A DNA stretch of 64,000 nt from Anniella stebbinsi. Taxonomy: Eukaryota > Chordata > Lepidosauria > Squamata > Anniellidae. Under the pieces are notes generated by a model. That model was given only the letters and a program-made list of their open reading frames with translations. It ran no database searches and was not told where the DNA came from. The stretch's first letter is position 1; each line of letters starts with the position of its first letter. This document shows, one piece after another, positions 23,486 through 33,455 of the stretch. The DNA lies in assembly GCA_029215795.1 (NCBI GenBank), contig JARDYH010000003.1, positions 106,052,609 to 106,116,608 of the forward strand. Reading direction: 5' to 3'. Both the position numbers and the translations under genes were made by a program.

Positions 23486-23734
23486 TAGATATGGACATTG
23501 AAAGAATGCCCAGCACACAAGTAACATTATATTGATAGGGCCCATGACATGTTAGTGGCTCAGGATAAGAATCAAAATGGCGGTCTCCATGGTGATAAAA
23601 ATAAACGATATAAATCACTGGTGTTTAATTATTCAACTGCTCTTGCCTGAGATGAGCAACTTCAATCTAATGATAGTGTCATCCCTGACAGAAAGAAAGA
23701 GCTTGATGAGATCATTGATGTAGGGATCATTGAG

Positions 23735-23882
23735 TATCAGAGGCAGAAAGCCTATATACACCAGTTGCTGGGGACCATAGGTGGGAGGGTGCTGTGGCAC
23801 TGTGTCATGATTGTGGGTCCCTGGTCAACAGCTGGTTGGCCATTGTGTGAACAGAATGCTGGACTAGATGATCTTATGTTCA
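23735..23882 (+). mobile_element. CR1 LINE 3' fragment
   Basis: ACCAGTTGCTGGGGACCATA, GTGGGTCCCTGGTCAACAGC and GAATGCTGGACTAGATGATC are the familiar block just before the 3' end of CR1 copies. The octamer tail is missing. Confidence 0.75.
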
Positions 23883-24368
23883 TTGAGAAATTTACTTCAC
23901 CGCTAGACCTAGCCTTCCACCCCCATGCTCGACATCAACATCTATCTTCTCAACTGCATGAAAGTTGTTGCCAAAACTAAATTACACCCATCGGCTCCTG
24001 CAATTCCATTCAATATTCAAAACAGTCCATCAAAATCTTGCCTCCTCTGCAGTGGGCTGAATGATTCCAACTTATATTTTTCCCCATAGTTGAAACTATC
24101 ACATTTTCTGTCATTATTGGTTCGCTTGCAACCCGTTAGTAGCCCTGTATCCATATCACAGCATTTCCTAGACTTTCCTAAGCAGCTGCTCTCAACCCGT
24201 GTGCCTTTCTGCACCCCTGAGCCTTTAATCAAAACAAATTGTTTGTTTCTTCCTGACCACATGAAGTAGTTTGGTTTTGTGTTTGCTTTGGCTACATTGC
24301 CCGGGTTTTTAAAAAAAAGTTATTTAAGGCCAGGGGACATTGCTCAGACAACACTGTATAACTTTAAA

Positions 24369-24405
<37 letters not shown>
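24369..24405 (+). repeat. (AC)n microsatellite
   Basis: A pure AC run of about 18 units. Confidence 0.95.
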
Positions 24406-24406
<1 letters not shown>

Positions 24407-24439
24407 GAGAAGAGCTCTAAAGGAAATATAAACCTTAAT

Positions 24440-24535
24440 CCATCAGCCCAGCAAGCTTCTGTGAATTCCCAGAGGCATCCAACTAGTTGCTGCTGGAGAG
24501 ACAATGCTGTACTAGATGGGCTTTTGCCTGAGCCC
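24440..24535 (+). mobile_element. possible old CR1 scrap
   Basis: CTGTACTAGATGGGCTTTTG preceded by AGAGGCATCCAACTAGTTGC recalls the CR1 block GGCATCTGGTTGGCCACTG..GGACTAGATGGGCC. The match is short. Confidence 0.35.
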
Positions 24536-24782
24536 GCAAGTCAAAGTGACCTTTTGAAAGGCCAAATCCTCCATCTTTTCTTAGAAGTGATTGAATAGCC
24601 ATTATTTTCCTTCACAAACCAAGGACAAAGAAAGCAGAGAGGAACAGAAAGTGCTTACAGATTACAGCCATGAGAATGTGTGGGCATCTTCCCACTGCTT
24701 CTTTACATGTGTGTCAAAGAATATGTATGGGGTGGGGCGCGTGGAGGAACATTAGAGATTTACAACTCAATTGATATTCAAG

Positions 24783-24836
24783 TTTACTCAGAAGTAAATC
24801 CCACTAAATTCAATAAGATTTATTCCTAGGTAAGTG
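24783..24836. repeat. old palindromic dispersed repeat, fragment
   Basis: TTTACTCAGAAGTAAATCCC and ATTTATTCCTAGGTAAGTG resemble the central part of the family at 11446-11537. Confidence 0.4.
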
Positions 24837-24914
24837 CCACATAATTGTCTTCCTTTTAGAGATGGAATCAACAAGCTTAAAATGCTGAGTATGTTAAGCA
24901 AAACACAAATAAGA

Positions 24915-25054
24915 TAGAGATAGACGGATAGACGGATAGACGGATAGACGGATAGACGGATAGACGGATAGACGGATAGACGGATAGACGGATAGACGGA
25001 TAGACGGATAGACGGATAGACGGATAGACAGATAGACAGATAGATAGATAGATA
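24915..25054 (+). repeat. TAGACGGA octamer array grading into TAGA repeat
   Basis: From 24921 there are 13 identical TAGACGGA units, then two TAGACAGA units, then TAGATAGA tetramers. Every octamer carries one CpG. The array is flanked on the left by AGATAGAGA. Confidence 0.95.
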
Positions 25055-25149
25055 GATGATAAAACTCTGCTCTTAATTTATGAAAGGACTAGTTGCCTGC
25101 TTCATTTGGTGCATGGATGATTATTTTAGGAGTTTGGCCTCATTTTCAG

Positions 25150-25815
25150 ATGCTGCCTGATGTGAATCGGATTATTGCAATGTGCTATACACGGGGCTGC
25201 CTTTGAAAATGGTTCAGAAATGTCAGTTTCTCCAAAATAGGGCAGCTAGTCTATTAACTGGGACTGGCCCATGTCATCAAATTACGCCAGTACTTCTCCA
25301 TCTGCACTAGCCGCTATTCATTCCTGAGCCCAATTCAAAATGCTGGTTTTATCCTTTAAAGCCCTAAACTGCTTGAGGCCAGGTTTCTTGAAGGAACCTC
25401 TCCTCCCATGTTCACCCACCCAGACATTAAGGTAATCCTCTGAGGGCCTCTTCCACTTGCCCCTACTAAATGAGGTGAGACAGGTGCCTAGAAGAGAGGG
25501 GCATTTCTAGTGGTGGCACCACTTTTGTGGAGGGCTTTCCCCAGAGAAGCTTACCTGGCAACCATATTATGGTCTTTTCGGCACCAGGTGAAACCCTTTT
25601 TATTCTCCCAAACATTTTAAGAGCTGATTTGTGTGTGGGTGTGTTTTAGTACCTTATTTCGCTGTTGGTTTAAATTTGGTTTTATGTGCTTGGATGGTAG
25701 TTTTATTCTTTGTTGTAGGTTTTATCTTGGTTTGATTCTGTATTGCTTTTATTCTTTGTTTTAATGTTTGATTTTATAGTTTTAATGCATTGTACACCAT
25801 CCAGAGAAATTTCCA
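25150..25815 (+). mobile_element. decayed L2-like LINE 3' portion
   Basis: The plus strand shows, in broken frames, the block for a short tyrosine-rich segment ending TGCAATGTGCTATACACGGG, then TGCCTTTGAAAATGGTTCAG, CCTTTAAAGCCCTAAACTGC and TTTTCGGCACCAGGTGAAAC, all parallel to the 16270-16720 part of L2-A. It ends near CATTGTACACCATCCAGAGA. The copy is older and more diverged than the 13.3-kb copy. Confidence 0.7.
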
Positions 25816-26769
25816 GATTTTGCCAAACTTTGTGAAATGCTATCTCAGAATTCTAAATTTGGGGTCCTTAGATTTGCTGGCATCATCAATGTAGTGCCAG
25901 TCATAACCTATGAAATATCATTGCATGCCATTGGTCAGAAATCAAACACCTTTCATGCCAACTGTCAAATACTTCTAGATACCAGATATTGAAAGTAAAT
26001 AATGGGCCTATTCAGACAACGCGCTAAGCCATGATTAGGCCATTAACCCTTTTGCAGCAAATGGTTAAATTGTGATTATGTAGCCACGGTTAGGAATCGT
26101 TCACACAACATACTAAGCCATAATGTTTAGCTCAAAAGGCTTAACCACCATGGCTCAGCGTGTCATCTGAACAGGGTCATTATAAGATGCTGACCACAGG
26201 TATATAATATTTGGTTAATATTATGTAATACACAGGGGCGTAAACTGTGGGGGGCTCAAGCCCACTCTGGGATTTCTCAGAGGGGGCAATGCCCCCTCCA
26301 AGCAACCAGGTAACACCAGTAAACTCACAGCCTGGCTGGCAGGTTCATCAGTCAGTCTCCAGTTGTCTGTACATTCAGCAGGTTCTTAGGAGGCACACTA
26401 CTGGGTTTGTTTGCTTGTTTATGCATAGATGGCCAGGGGAGATAAATTTTAGGAAATTCTTTAAGAAGAAACAATGGAGGGAGAAGAACTGCCTGGAGAG
26501 AGGGAAAGACATGGCTGGTGGACTCTACCCACCAATCATGTTTGGGCTCCAGAAGACCTGCCCTGCCAGCAGAAGAAGCTGTTCTTTCCTGCTAGCAACA
26601 CAAAATTGGAGAGAAGATTTTTTTCTGCTGTCCCTGAAACACCAACGCTCTGGGAAAGTAAAGAGCCGAGAAAGAATCATGGGTTGGCTGGGCAGCTGGG
26701 GTGAGAGTAATTCCAATATTCTTGCAAAAACGAAAGAGGAATTCTGCTCCCCCTGGGCCCTATTTTAAG

Positions 26770-28205
26770 TAGGGATGTGCACTGACGCAAAAATCGTATC
26801 AGAATCGGAACTTCAGATTTTGTAAAGTATCGTATCGGAAAAATCGGAGGTCCATCATATCGCTTCGGATCCGATATGATACAAAATCGGAAGTTCCAAT
26901 TCTGATATCGGACTGCCATTTTTGGTGTTTTCCCCATAGGCTTGCATTGGGGGAAAGAAAGCTTTCCCCCTTTGCAAGTCTATGGGGAAAACACTGGGTC
27001 AGCCCTCCCCCCTCGCGCTCCTTACCTGCCGCCGTCCCCTGCTGCCATCCGCTGCCGTCTGCTGGTTCCTTGTACTGAGAATCAGGCTTTGCGGCCTGGT
27101 TCTCAGTAGAGCGATGATGTGCCGGGGGGCATCGTCGCTCTACTGAGAACCAGGCCACAAAACCTAATTCTCAGTACAAGGAACCAGCGGACAGCAGCAG
27201 ATGGCAGCGGGGGATGGCAGCAGGTAAGGGGGGACCTCCCCCTCCCTCCCCCCTCACGCTCCTTACCTTCTGCTGTCCCGCACTGCTATCCGCTGGTTCC
27301 ATACTGCTGAGAATCAGGCTTCGCAGCATATCGTCGCTGTACTGCGAACCAGGCCGCAAAGCCTAATTCTCAGTAGTATGGAACCAGCAGATGGCAGCGT
27401 GGGATGGTGGCAGGTAAGGGGGGACCTCCCCCTCCCTCCCCCCACTCACGCTCCTTACCTGCCGCCACCGTCCGCTGATGTCCGCTGGTTCAGTACTACT
27501 GAGAATCAGGCTTCGCGGCCTGGTTATCAGTAGAGCCATGACGCACTAGGTGACGTCATCACCCGGCATGTCGTCGCTCTACTGAGAACCAGGCTGCAAA
27601 GTCTAATTCTCAGTAGTATGAAACTAGCAGATGGCAGTAGAAGGCAGCATGGGATGGCAGCAGGTAAGGGGGGATCTCCCCTCCCTCCCCCCACCTGCAC
27701 TCCTTACCTGCCACCATCGTCCACTGCCATCCGCTGCCGTCCGCTGGTTCCATACTACTGAGAATTAGGCTTTGCAGCCTGGTTCTCAGTAGAGCGACGG
27801 CACGCAGAGTGATGACATCACCTGGTGCACCATCGCTCTATTGTGGAACAGGCCACAAGGCCTGTTTCTCAGTAGTATGGAAGCAGCAAGCAGCAGTGGG
27901 TGGCAGTGAGGGGGCAGCAGGTAAGGAGCACGAGTGGGGGGAGGGAGGGAGAGGGAGGGAGGGAGGGAGAGGGAGGTCCCCACTCACCCAACACCATGTT
28001 TTCTCCCCATAGACTTGCATTGGGGGAAACACCTAAAATGGAGGTCCAATTATCTGATTTTTTCCAATATTAATCGGATCAAAAAAGATCAGATCGGGAG
28101 AAATCAGAACTCCTGCGGCCAGCATCAGAATCGGACATCAGAAGTCCGATTTCCAACATATTATAGTTGGATTGGACATCGAATCTGATACGATGCACAT
28201 CCCTA
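26770..28205. mobile_element. hAT-like hairpin element (TAGGGATG family), multi-hairpin copy
   Basis: The ends TAGGGATGTGCA and TGCACATCCCTA are perfect mirrors. Flanks ATTTTAAG (26762-26769) and GTTTTAAG (28206-28213) form an 8-bp duplication with one mismatch. Subterminal sequence is rich in ATCGGA motifs. The inside holds four consecutive units, each opening CTCCTTACCTGCC-like (about 27010, 27250, 27442, 27690) and each holding a hairpin whose arms read TACTGAGAATCAGGC and its mirror. The copy at 10000-10767 has one such hairpin. It sits inside the hAT relic and has no transposase. Confidence 0.8.
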
Positions 28206-28555
28206 GTTTTAAGGAAACAAACATTTCCATCCCATCTCCATTTTATATGTAGCCATGTGGAAGAAATGGGGGGAGTACTACCCATTTGATTGTGCAGGGA
28301 GGGAAGAGAAGTAGGTTTTCATACACAAAGGAAATATTTATTTTTGTTGTCTCAATGAATGAATATATAACACATTTTCTATCCTCCTGCAGAATCCTCT
28401 TTCCTTGATGGAACTGCAGGCGACAATCACCACTATGAAAAGATTTCTTGTGAAAAATGTTGTGGTGTTGTGAACTTCTGAGAGATTCTATTATAATCAG
28501 CAGTGTAGGAAAATGTTGCAAAAAAATAAGATAAAGAAAAAAGAAAAAATGTGCT

Positions 28556-28990
28556 GAGGTTGGCACTGTGACAGCCACTGGTGAAATTTCCACTGGCAGC
28601 TCCTCTGGACTTAATGCAGAAGGTATGTTCCAGGACCAGGTTGAGGAAGCATTAACTTTCGAGGACACACCCTCAGATATTAATGTTCCTGATGTGGAAA
28701 GAAAGCCAGTAGGACGTCAGTGCAACGACACTTGGAAGAGAATGGTTGATTGACACTTTTATGAAATGGGCAAAGCATATTGTAACATCTGTTGCACAGC
28801 AAATGAAATGAGTGCTCCTCTCCCAAAAGCTCAAGGGACAGGGATGCATATGAAGCTTTTGTTAAGGCAGGCTTGTCAAATTGGAAGAAGGCTCTAGAAA
28901 GATTCCACAGCCATCAAAAATCAAATTTTCACCATACAGTTTTTAAGTTATGCAGGTGGGGTGAATGCCCATGTCACTTGCTCAGAAGGA
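28556..28990 (+). pseudogene. hAT transposase relic, N-terminal and TTF zinc-finger part
   Basis: Broken plus-strand frames. After an acidic N-terminal stretch (28568-28753), a stop and frame change lead to AYCNICC and then LSNWKKALERFHSHQKSNFH. This last block matches the TTF-type zinc finger at the N-terminus of one hAT transposase group (a GFSNWKKAL..F..H..S..H pattern). That domain binds the transposon ends. The piece ends where the L2-B insertion begins at 29009. Confidence 0.65.
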
Positions 28991-29006
28991 AAACAGAAGC
29001 AAATGC

Positions 29007-29008
<2 letters not shown>

Positions 29009-29037
<29 letters not shown>

Positions 29038-29480
29038 TATTTATTTATTACCCGCCTCTCCCTCCAGATCGAGGCGGGGAACAACATCAAGCATAAATAC
29101 ACAAACTGATTAAAAGCACATAAAATCAATACATCATTAAAATACCAATAAAACACCAATAAAACACTTAAAATTCATCTGGGTAGGCCTGCTGGAAGAG
29201 ATCAGTCTTTACAGCTCTTTTAACTTCTTGAAGACTAGTGAGTTGGCAGATCTCTCCCGGCAGGTCATTCCACAATCTGGGAGCAGCAGAAGAGAAGGTC
29301 CTCTGGGTAACGGTTATCAACCTAGTTTTTGTTGACTGTAGTAAGTTCTTCCCAGAGGACCTGAGCGTGCGGGGCGGATTGTATGGGAGAAGGCGATCCC
29401 GCAGGTAACCTGGACCCAAACCATTTAGGGCTTTAAAGGTAATAACCAACACTTTGTACTTCGCCCGGAAACTAATTGGC
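29009..29480 (-). mobile_element. L2-B LINE 3' end inserted in hAT relic
   Basis: The minus strand ends in an AAT-rich tail next to CCCGCCTCTCCCTCCAGATC. The frame at 29168-29452 encodes VITFKALNGLGPGYLRDRLL and PRLWNDLPGEI, the LINE C-terminal blocks. It is 5' truncated at about 29480. The transposase sequence resumes at 29481. Confidence 0.85.
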
Positions 29481-30077
29481 TAAGAAGGCACTGCTGAAAA
29501 GTTTATCCTCTGTAAGATATCTTGCCTGTCAGGCCTTGCAGTTCATGGCCACATTGAGGAAGGCTCAACCCTTAGTCAACTCTTGTTGCTTTGTGCTGAT
29601 GATGTTCTCCAGCTGGGATTGTGGCTGGATCGTACAAATTACAAATGGATTTCACCAGCCATGAGTTTGTGAATGAATTTCTTAAAATCATGGCTCACAA
29701 TGTTCTATGTACATTAGTGAGAGGGATTGAAGCAGCTGTTTACTACAGTATAATTGTGGAAGAGATGACAGATAACACCACAAAGGAGCAGCTTTCATTT
29801 TCCTTTTGCATTGCAACAGAAGGAATGTCTGTGGAGAAATTCTTTTTGGTTTTTATGAGACTGATGCTATAACTTCTGAAACTCTTTTTGCTATTTTGAA
29901 AGATGTCGCTTTAATCTTCCTCTTGATAGGTGCTGTAGCCGATGCTCTGTTGGAGCATCAACTGTAGCTGGATGCATTAGTGGACTTGTGAAGGAAGAGG
30001 AACCAAGAGCACTCTATGTGCACTGTGTGGCCCATGCTGTAAACTCAGTGGTGCAGGATGCATCAGGAAATGTTGCC
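29481..30077 (+). pseudogene. hAT transposase relic, core part 1
   Basis: Frame 1 gives KSLSSVRYLACQAL; a shifted frame then gives the stretch SHEFVNEFLKIMAHNVL and YYSIIVEEMTDNTTKEQLSF. This aligns with the SIMVDETTD..KEQL block at the start of the RNase H-like fold, with Glu where I expect the first Asp. Later GRGTKSTLCALCGPCC-like sequence in one frame and ALYVHCVAHAVNSVVQDAS in another give the HCxxHxxNL-type block. It has frameshifts and stops throughout. Confidence 0.7.
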
Positions 30078-30284
30078 CTTTGGAATTTGTATTAAGAAAG
30101 GGGAAAGGGCACTCACCTTTGAAAGATTCTTTACAATTTTGGAAAGATGTATAATATAATTGAATAAATGTAGGTCTCCTGGGGGGAGGGGAGCACGGGG
30201 GGTAGTGAAAGGGTTATGTATTGTACTTATGTTGTGTTTATGTTGTTTTTTAAGTCGAAAATAAATATATATATATATATATAT
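30078..30284 (+). mobile_element. 207-bp retroposed insertion with 13-bp target duplication
   Basis: AGGAAATGTTGCC occurs at 30065-30077 and again at 30285-30297, and the transposase sequence reads on after the second copy. The insert ends in AATAAATATATATATAT, a tail typical of target-primed insertion. The body is not recognised; it may be the 3' end of a LINE whose upstream part was never copied. Confidence 0.75.
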
Positions 30285-30474
30285 AGGAAATGTTGCCTTG
30301 TGTAAAAACTTTTTGAGTGAAGTAGCTGACCTTATCACTTTAGTCAGAAGTTCACCCGAACGTCTTGCCTGGTTTAAAAACTTTCAAGTGGGAGAGGCGA
30401 ACATACACTTGAAACAATTTTGCCCCACAAGATGGAATGTTAGAGCAGCTTCCTTACAGTCAGTTGCTCTTAAT
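30285..30474 (+). pseudogene. hAT transposase relic, core part 2
   Basis: The frame reads FLSEVADLITLVRSSPERLA then FCPTRWNVRAASLQSV. The CPTRW motif is diagnostic for the hAT/ZMYM-type transposase group. The piece is cut at 30474 by the TAGGGATG-family insertion. Confidence 0.75.
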
Positions 30475-31046
30475 TAGGGGTGTGCATCGGATCGGGTCCG
30501 ATCTACGATCCGAAGCTGATACGACAGAAATCGGATAAAATTATCCAATTACAATCCCGGCTTCTGGATCGTCTGATCTCGTCCGGAAGGACCCGATCCA
30601 GTTTGGATAAAATCGGAGAATCGGACCTCCTCCTCCCTCTCGCGTCACCCGGCGCGCTACTAAGAGGCAGGCTGTGAAGCCTGTTTCTCAGTAGAAGGGG
30701 GCAGCAGATGGTAGTGGATGGCCCCGGCAGGTAAAGAGCGCAAGGGGGGAGGGCCCCTCCACTTACCTGCCGGGGCGGCCACTTCCCTACGGTACTCCAA
30801 TCTACTGAGAAACAGGCTTCACGGCCTAGTTCTCAGTAGAGCGCCGGGTGATGATGTCATCACCTGGTGTGATACTGAGGGACAGGCCGCGAAGCCTGTT
30901 TCTCAGTAGATCGAAGCACCAGAGGGAAGTGGCCGCCCCAGCAGGTAAGGAGCGCAAGGGAGGGGGGAGGGACAGGGAGGGGGGAGTTAGGCCCCCACTC
31001 ACCCAAGCACCGCCATGTTTTCCCCATAGACTTGCATTGGGGAAAA
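30475..31046. mobile_element. TAGGGATG-family element, right end missing
   Basis: It opens TAGGGGTGTGCATCGGATCG with ATCGGA-rich subterminal sequence and holds two hairpins of the family type (arms like CTACTGAGAAACAGGCTTC). It stops at the CCCCATAGACTTGCATTGGGG motif near 31021-31042, which lies inside the complete copies. The terminal CATCCCTA is absent, so a deletion removed the right end and probably some of the hAT sequence. Confidence 0.75.
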
Positions 31047-31403
31047 GTTGAAGATTACAACTTCATCATGATAGGCTACTGGATATTGCAAAGGAGAGAA
31101 AAGTTAAAGTTTCAGCTCTTCAGGATGTGGTTGCTCTTCTGAGTGGGACACAAGGCAAACATCTGCAACACCTACTACCAGAATTGACAATACTGATCAA
31201 AATCAGCCTTATGATACCTGTTTCGTCATGCTCATTAGAAAGGTCGTTCTCATGCCATCATAGAATAAAGACCTTTCTGTGGTCAAGCATGGGGCAAGCC
31301 AGGCTCATTCACATGGGTCTTCTATGTGGACATAAAGAGGTCAATTTGGAGATGGATCTTAACATTATAGCTAATGAATTCATTAAAGGGGCTGTCGATA
31401 TGT
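31047..31403 (+). pseudogene. hAT transposase relic, C-terminal dimerisation part
   Basis: The frame beginning at 31127 reads LMIPVSSCSLERSFSCHHRI then KTFLWSSMGQARLIHMGLL, a close fit to the IPxSSxxxERxFSxxxxIKTxLRSxMxxERL block of the hAT C-terminal domain. It continues LNIIANEF. The open frame then runs on into unrelated CpG-rich sequence up to 31816, giving a chance fusion of 229 codons. Confidence 0.8.
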
Positions 31404-32174
31404 GGGGAAAGCCCCATGGTGGCTGCAGTTCAGCGCTGCATCAATTATACGATGCAGGCACAGCTTCGCAGCCACTGCGGGTTTTTCCCACAAAGCTGTG
31501 GATTCCGCCATCTGACGTCACTCCGGCGCCAATCCGGGGTTTGTCTCTGGTGGAACGCAACCAGCGATTGGTCGCCTTCCACCAGGAAGAGGGCGGTGGG
31601 TGGCTCTGGTACCCGGATGGCCGTCGGAAACCCCATGCTTCTTCCTCGGCATCGGGATTACCCAACACCGCCCCAAGAGAGGAGGACCATGGGGTTTTGA
31701 AAGGAGGCAGCACCAATGTGGCTCTGGACCCCTCTACAAGAATTCGGCTTGATGCCTGGTTGCCCGATTATGCGCATCTTCTCACCATCGCATTTACGCC
31801 TAATTCCTATAAATGACAGGCAGTGAAGCGTGTTACCGGCAGTATGAAACGCGCTTTAAAGTGGTTGAAATGCGGAGAATCGCTTGTTTACATGGTCATA
31901 AGGTGCTTTAACTCCCGCAGAAAATTAAAACCCGCTATTTAATGCGCATTCAATAATGCGCATAACCAGACAGAAAAAGCACCTCGACCCCCAATTTGCA
32001 CTCCGCTCTTGTAGAGGTAAAAAGTTTAAAGCACCTTAAAGGAGCTTAAAATTGCTCTTGTCGAGGCTCCCTCTGTGAAGGCAGCCCCCTGGCAGCACCA
32101 ATCAGAAGAAATACATTCGTTGTGGAAGAATCCTAGCAGTGCATATCCTGAATGTATTTCTTCTCCTTGGTGCT
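31404..32174. mobile_element. CpG-rich insert of unknown type bounded by hairpins
   Basis: This stretch has many intact CpGs, unlike its AT-rich surroundings. It has an imperfect hairpin near its left end (about 31410-31466, GTGGCTGC..CTGCATC with the mirror GATGCAG..GCAGCCAC) and a strong one at its right end (32094-32118 with 32150-32174, AGAAGAAATACATTC mirrored). An 11-bp inverted repeat CCTCTACAAGA / TCTTGTAGAGG spans 31731-32017. No protein family is recognised. The boundaries are inferred from where hAT-like sequence stops and AT-rich 3' sequence resumes. No target duplication was found. Confidence 0.4.
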
Positions 32175-32554
32175 TTGTTAAGTTATCTACCCTTCCGTGC
32201 TATAACAAATGTGTTTTAATTCATAAAAAGAGTTTGTTGATTTTTATCTTGGGCTTCAACCTGGATGGTATATTGTATAGGACTATGGATGGTGGAGTAG
32301 TATGTAAACTATCATATTATTAGAATTAAAATGATTTTTTTGGTTGTTGAGTACTGGTTATTTTAATATGTGGCTTTAAACACTCTAGGGTCCATTGTTG
32401 ATGAAGGATGGTTTCCTGAAATATAAACAGAAATATATACATATATGTAAACAAATAAGCCTCGCCCTCTTTCCCAGGTTTAGCCCCATGCCTCCCCCCC
32501 CCCAAGAAATCGAGAAGTCTATGCCCCTGGTAATGTGCTACTTCATATATACGC

Positions 32555-33010
32555 TAATGGGATCTGAGCTAGCAATGACTGACCAAGAAAGAGATCTGGG
32601 GGTTGTGGTGGACAGTTCAATAAAATGTTGACCCAGTATGTGGCTGGTGTGAAAAAGGCAAATTCCATGTTAGGAAAGAAATAAAAAATAAAACTGCCAA
32701 TATCATCCTCTCCTCATGCAAATCTGTAGTGTGACCACACTTGGAATACTATGTATAGTTTTGGTGACCATACCTTAAAAAAGGATATTGTAGGGTTGGA
32801 AAGGGGAGACATAATAGAAGTGTACAAAATTATGCATGGTGCAGAGAAAGTGGATAGGATGACATTTGTCTCCCTCTCTCATAATATTATAACACAGGGT
32901 CATCTGATGAAGCTGATTGGTAGGAGATTCAGGATAGATAAAAGGAAGTACTTCACACAGTGTATAAACTATGGAATTCACTACCACAAGTTATAGTGAT
33001 AGCTCAAGAC
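32555..33010 (+). mobile_element. old CR1 LINE fragment
   Basis: GAAAGAGATCTGGGGGTTGT, CACACTTGGAATACTATGTA and ATTCACTACCACAAG follow the order of the CR1 RT C-terminus and 3' region (the DLGVVVD..., TLEYCVQF and NSLP blocks). It is heavily decayed, with internal deletions. Confidence 0.65.
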
Positions 33011-33171
33011 AGCTAACAATGAAATGGTCCAGACACCATGACAAGCCAAGAAGTGTTCTATTAAACTAGGCCTGCAGGTTGTGGAGGAGAAACATATGGC
33101 CCATCCCCAATCCTCCAAATCATCATTTGGAGGAACAGAGAATGGGAAATCTGAATGTAGCCTATAATTTT

Positions 33172-33205
33172 CTTTCTTTCTTTCTTTCTTTCTTTTCTTT
33201 CTCAT
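33172..33205 (+). repeat. (TTTC)n microsatellite
   Basis: TTTC units with one interruption. Confidence 0.85.
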
Positions 33206-33316
33206 TTTCAACTATCAAAACAAAGATTTAGATTTCTATCCTCACCTCCTTCACTTTATGTAAATTGATTTGGGTTTATAGGAATCCTCTTTCCCAATAC
33301 TATCTGTACACTAGAT

Positions 33317-33455
33317 CAGCCTTCCCCAGCCTGATGCCTTCTAGATGTTTTGGACTGCAACTCTCCCATCAGCCTCAGCCAACATGGGCAATAGTCAGGG
33401 ATGCTGGGGGTTGTTATCCAAAACATCTGGAGGGCACCAATTTGGGGACCATTAT
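33317..33455. mobile_element. palindromic CAGCCTTCCCC miniature element, hAT-like
   Basis: The left side CAGCCTTCCCCAGCCTGATG is mirrored by the right side near GCACCAATTTGGGGACC, with CCAGATGTTTTGG-type arms inside. Flanks share ACTAGAT (33310-33316 and 33456-33462); taken as 8 bp there is one mismatch. This fits a hAT-type insertion. Confidence 0.65.

Larger units (their letters stand above)
26233..32529 (+). mobile_element. hAT DNA transposon relic with nested insertions
   Basis: The ends CAGGGGCGTAAACT (26233) and, on the other strand, CAGGGGCATAGACT (from 32529) are inverted repeats matching 12 of 14. Flanks are GTAATACA (26225-26232) and GTAATGTG (32530-32537), 5 of 8 identical with all three differences being transitions, so a decayed 8-bp duplication is plausible. 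Between them lie pieces of one plus-strand hAT transposase in correct order: a TTF-type zinc finger (28.6-28.95 kb), RNase H-like core parts (29.5-30.5 kb) and a C-terminal dimerisation region (31.05-31.4 kb). At least four later insertions split it: 26770-28205, 29009-29480, 30078-30284 and 30475-31046; a fifth, 31404-32174, is likely. Confidence 0.7.

Noticed and set aside
24915..25054. Possible CRISPR-like array
   Set aside because: It is a head-to-tail 8-bp tandem repeat without spacers, in a vertebrate sequence.
26247..26768. 173-codon plus-strand frame inside the hAT left end
   Set aside because: No similarity to hAT transposase blocks or other known domains; it probably is untranslated transposon sequence.
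31127..31816. 229-codon frame as a possible domesticated hAT fusion gene
   Set aside because: The frame joins only the last transposase block to unrelated sequence, the rest of the transposase is broken upstream, and there is no promoter or splice evidence.
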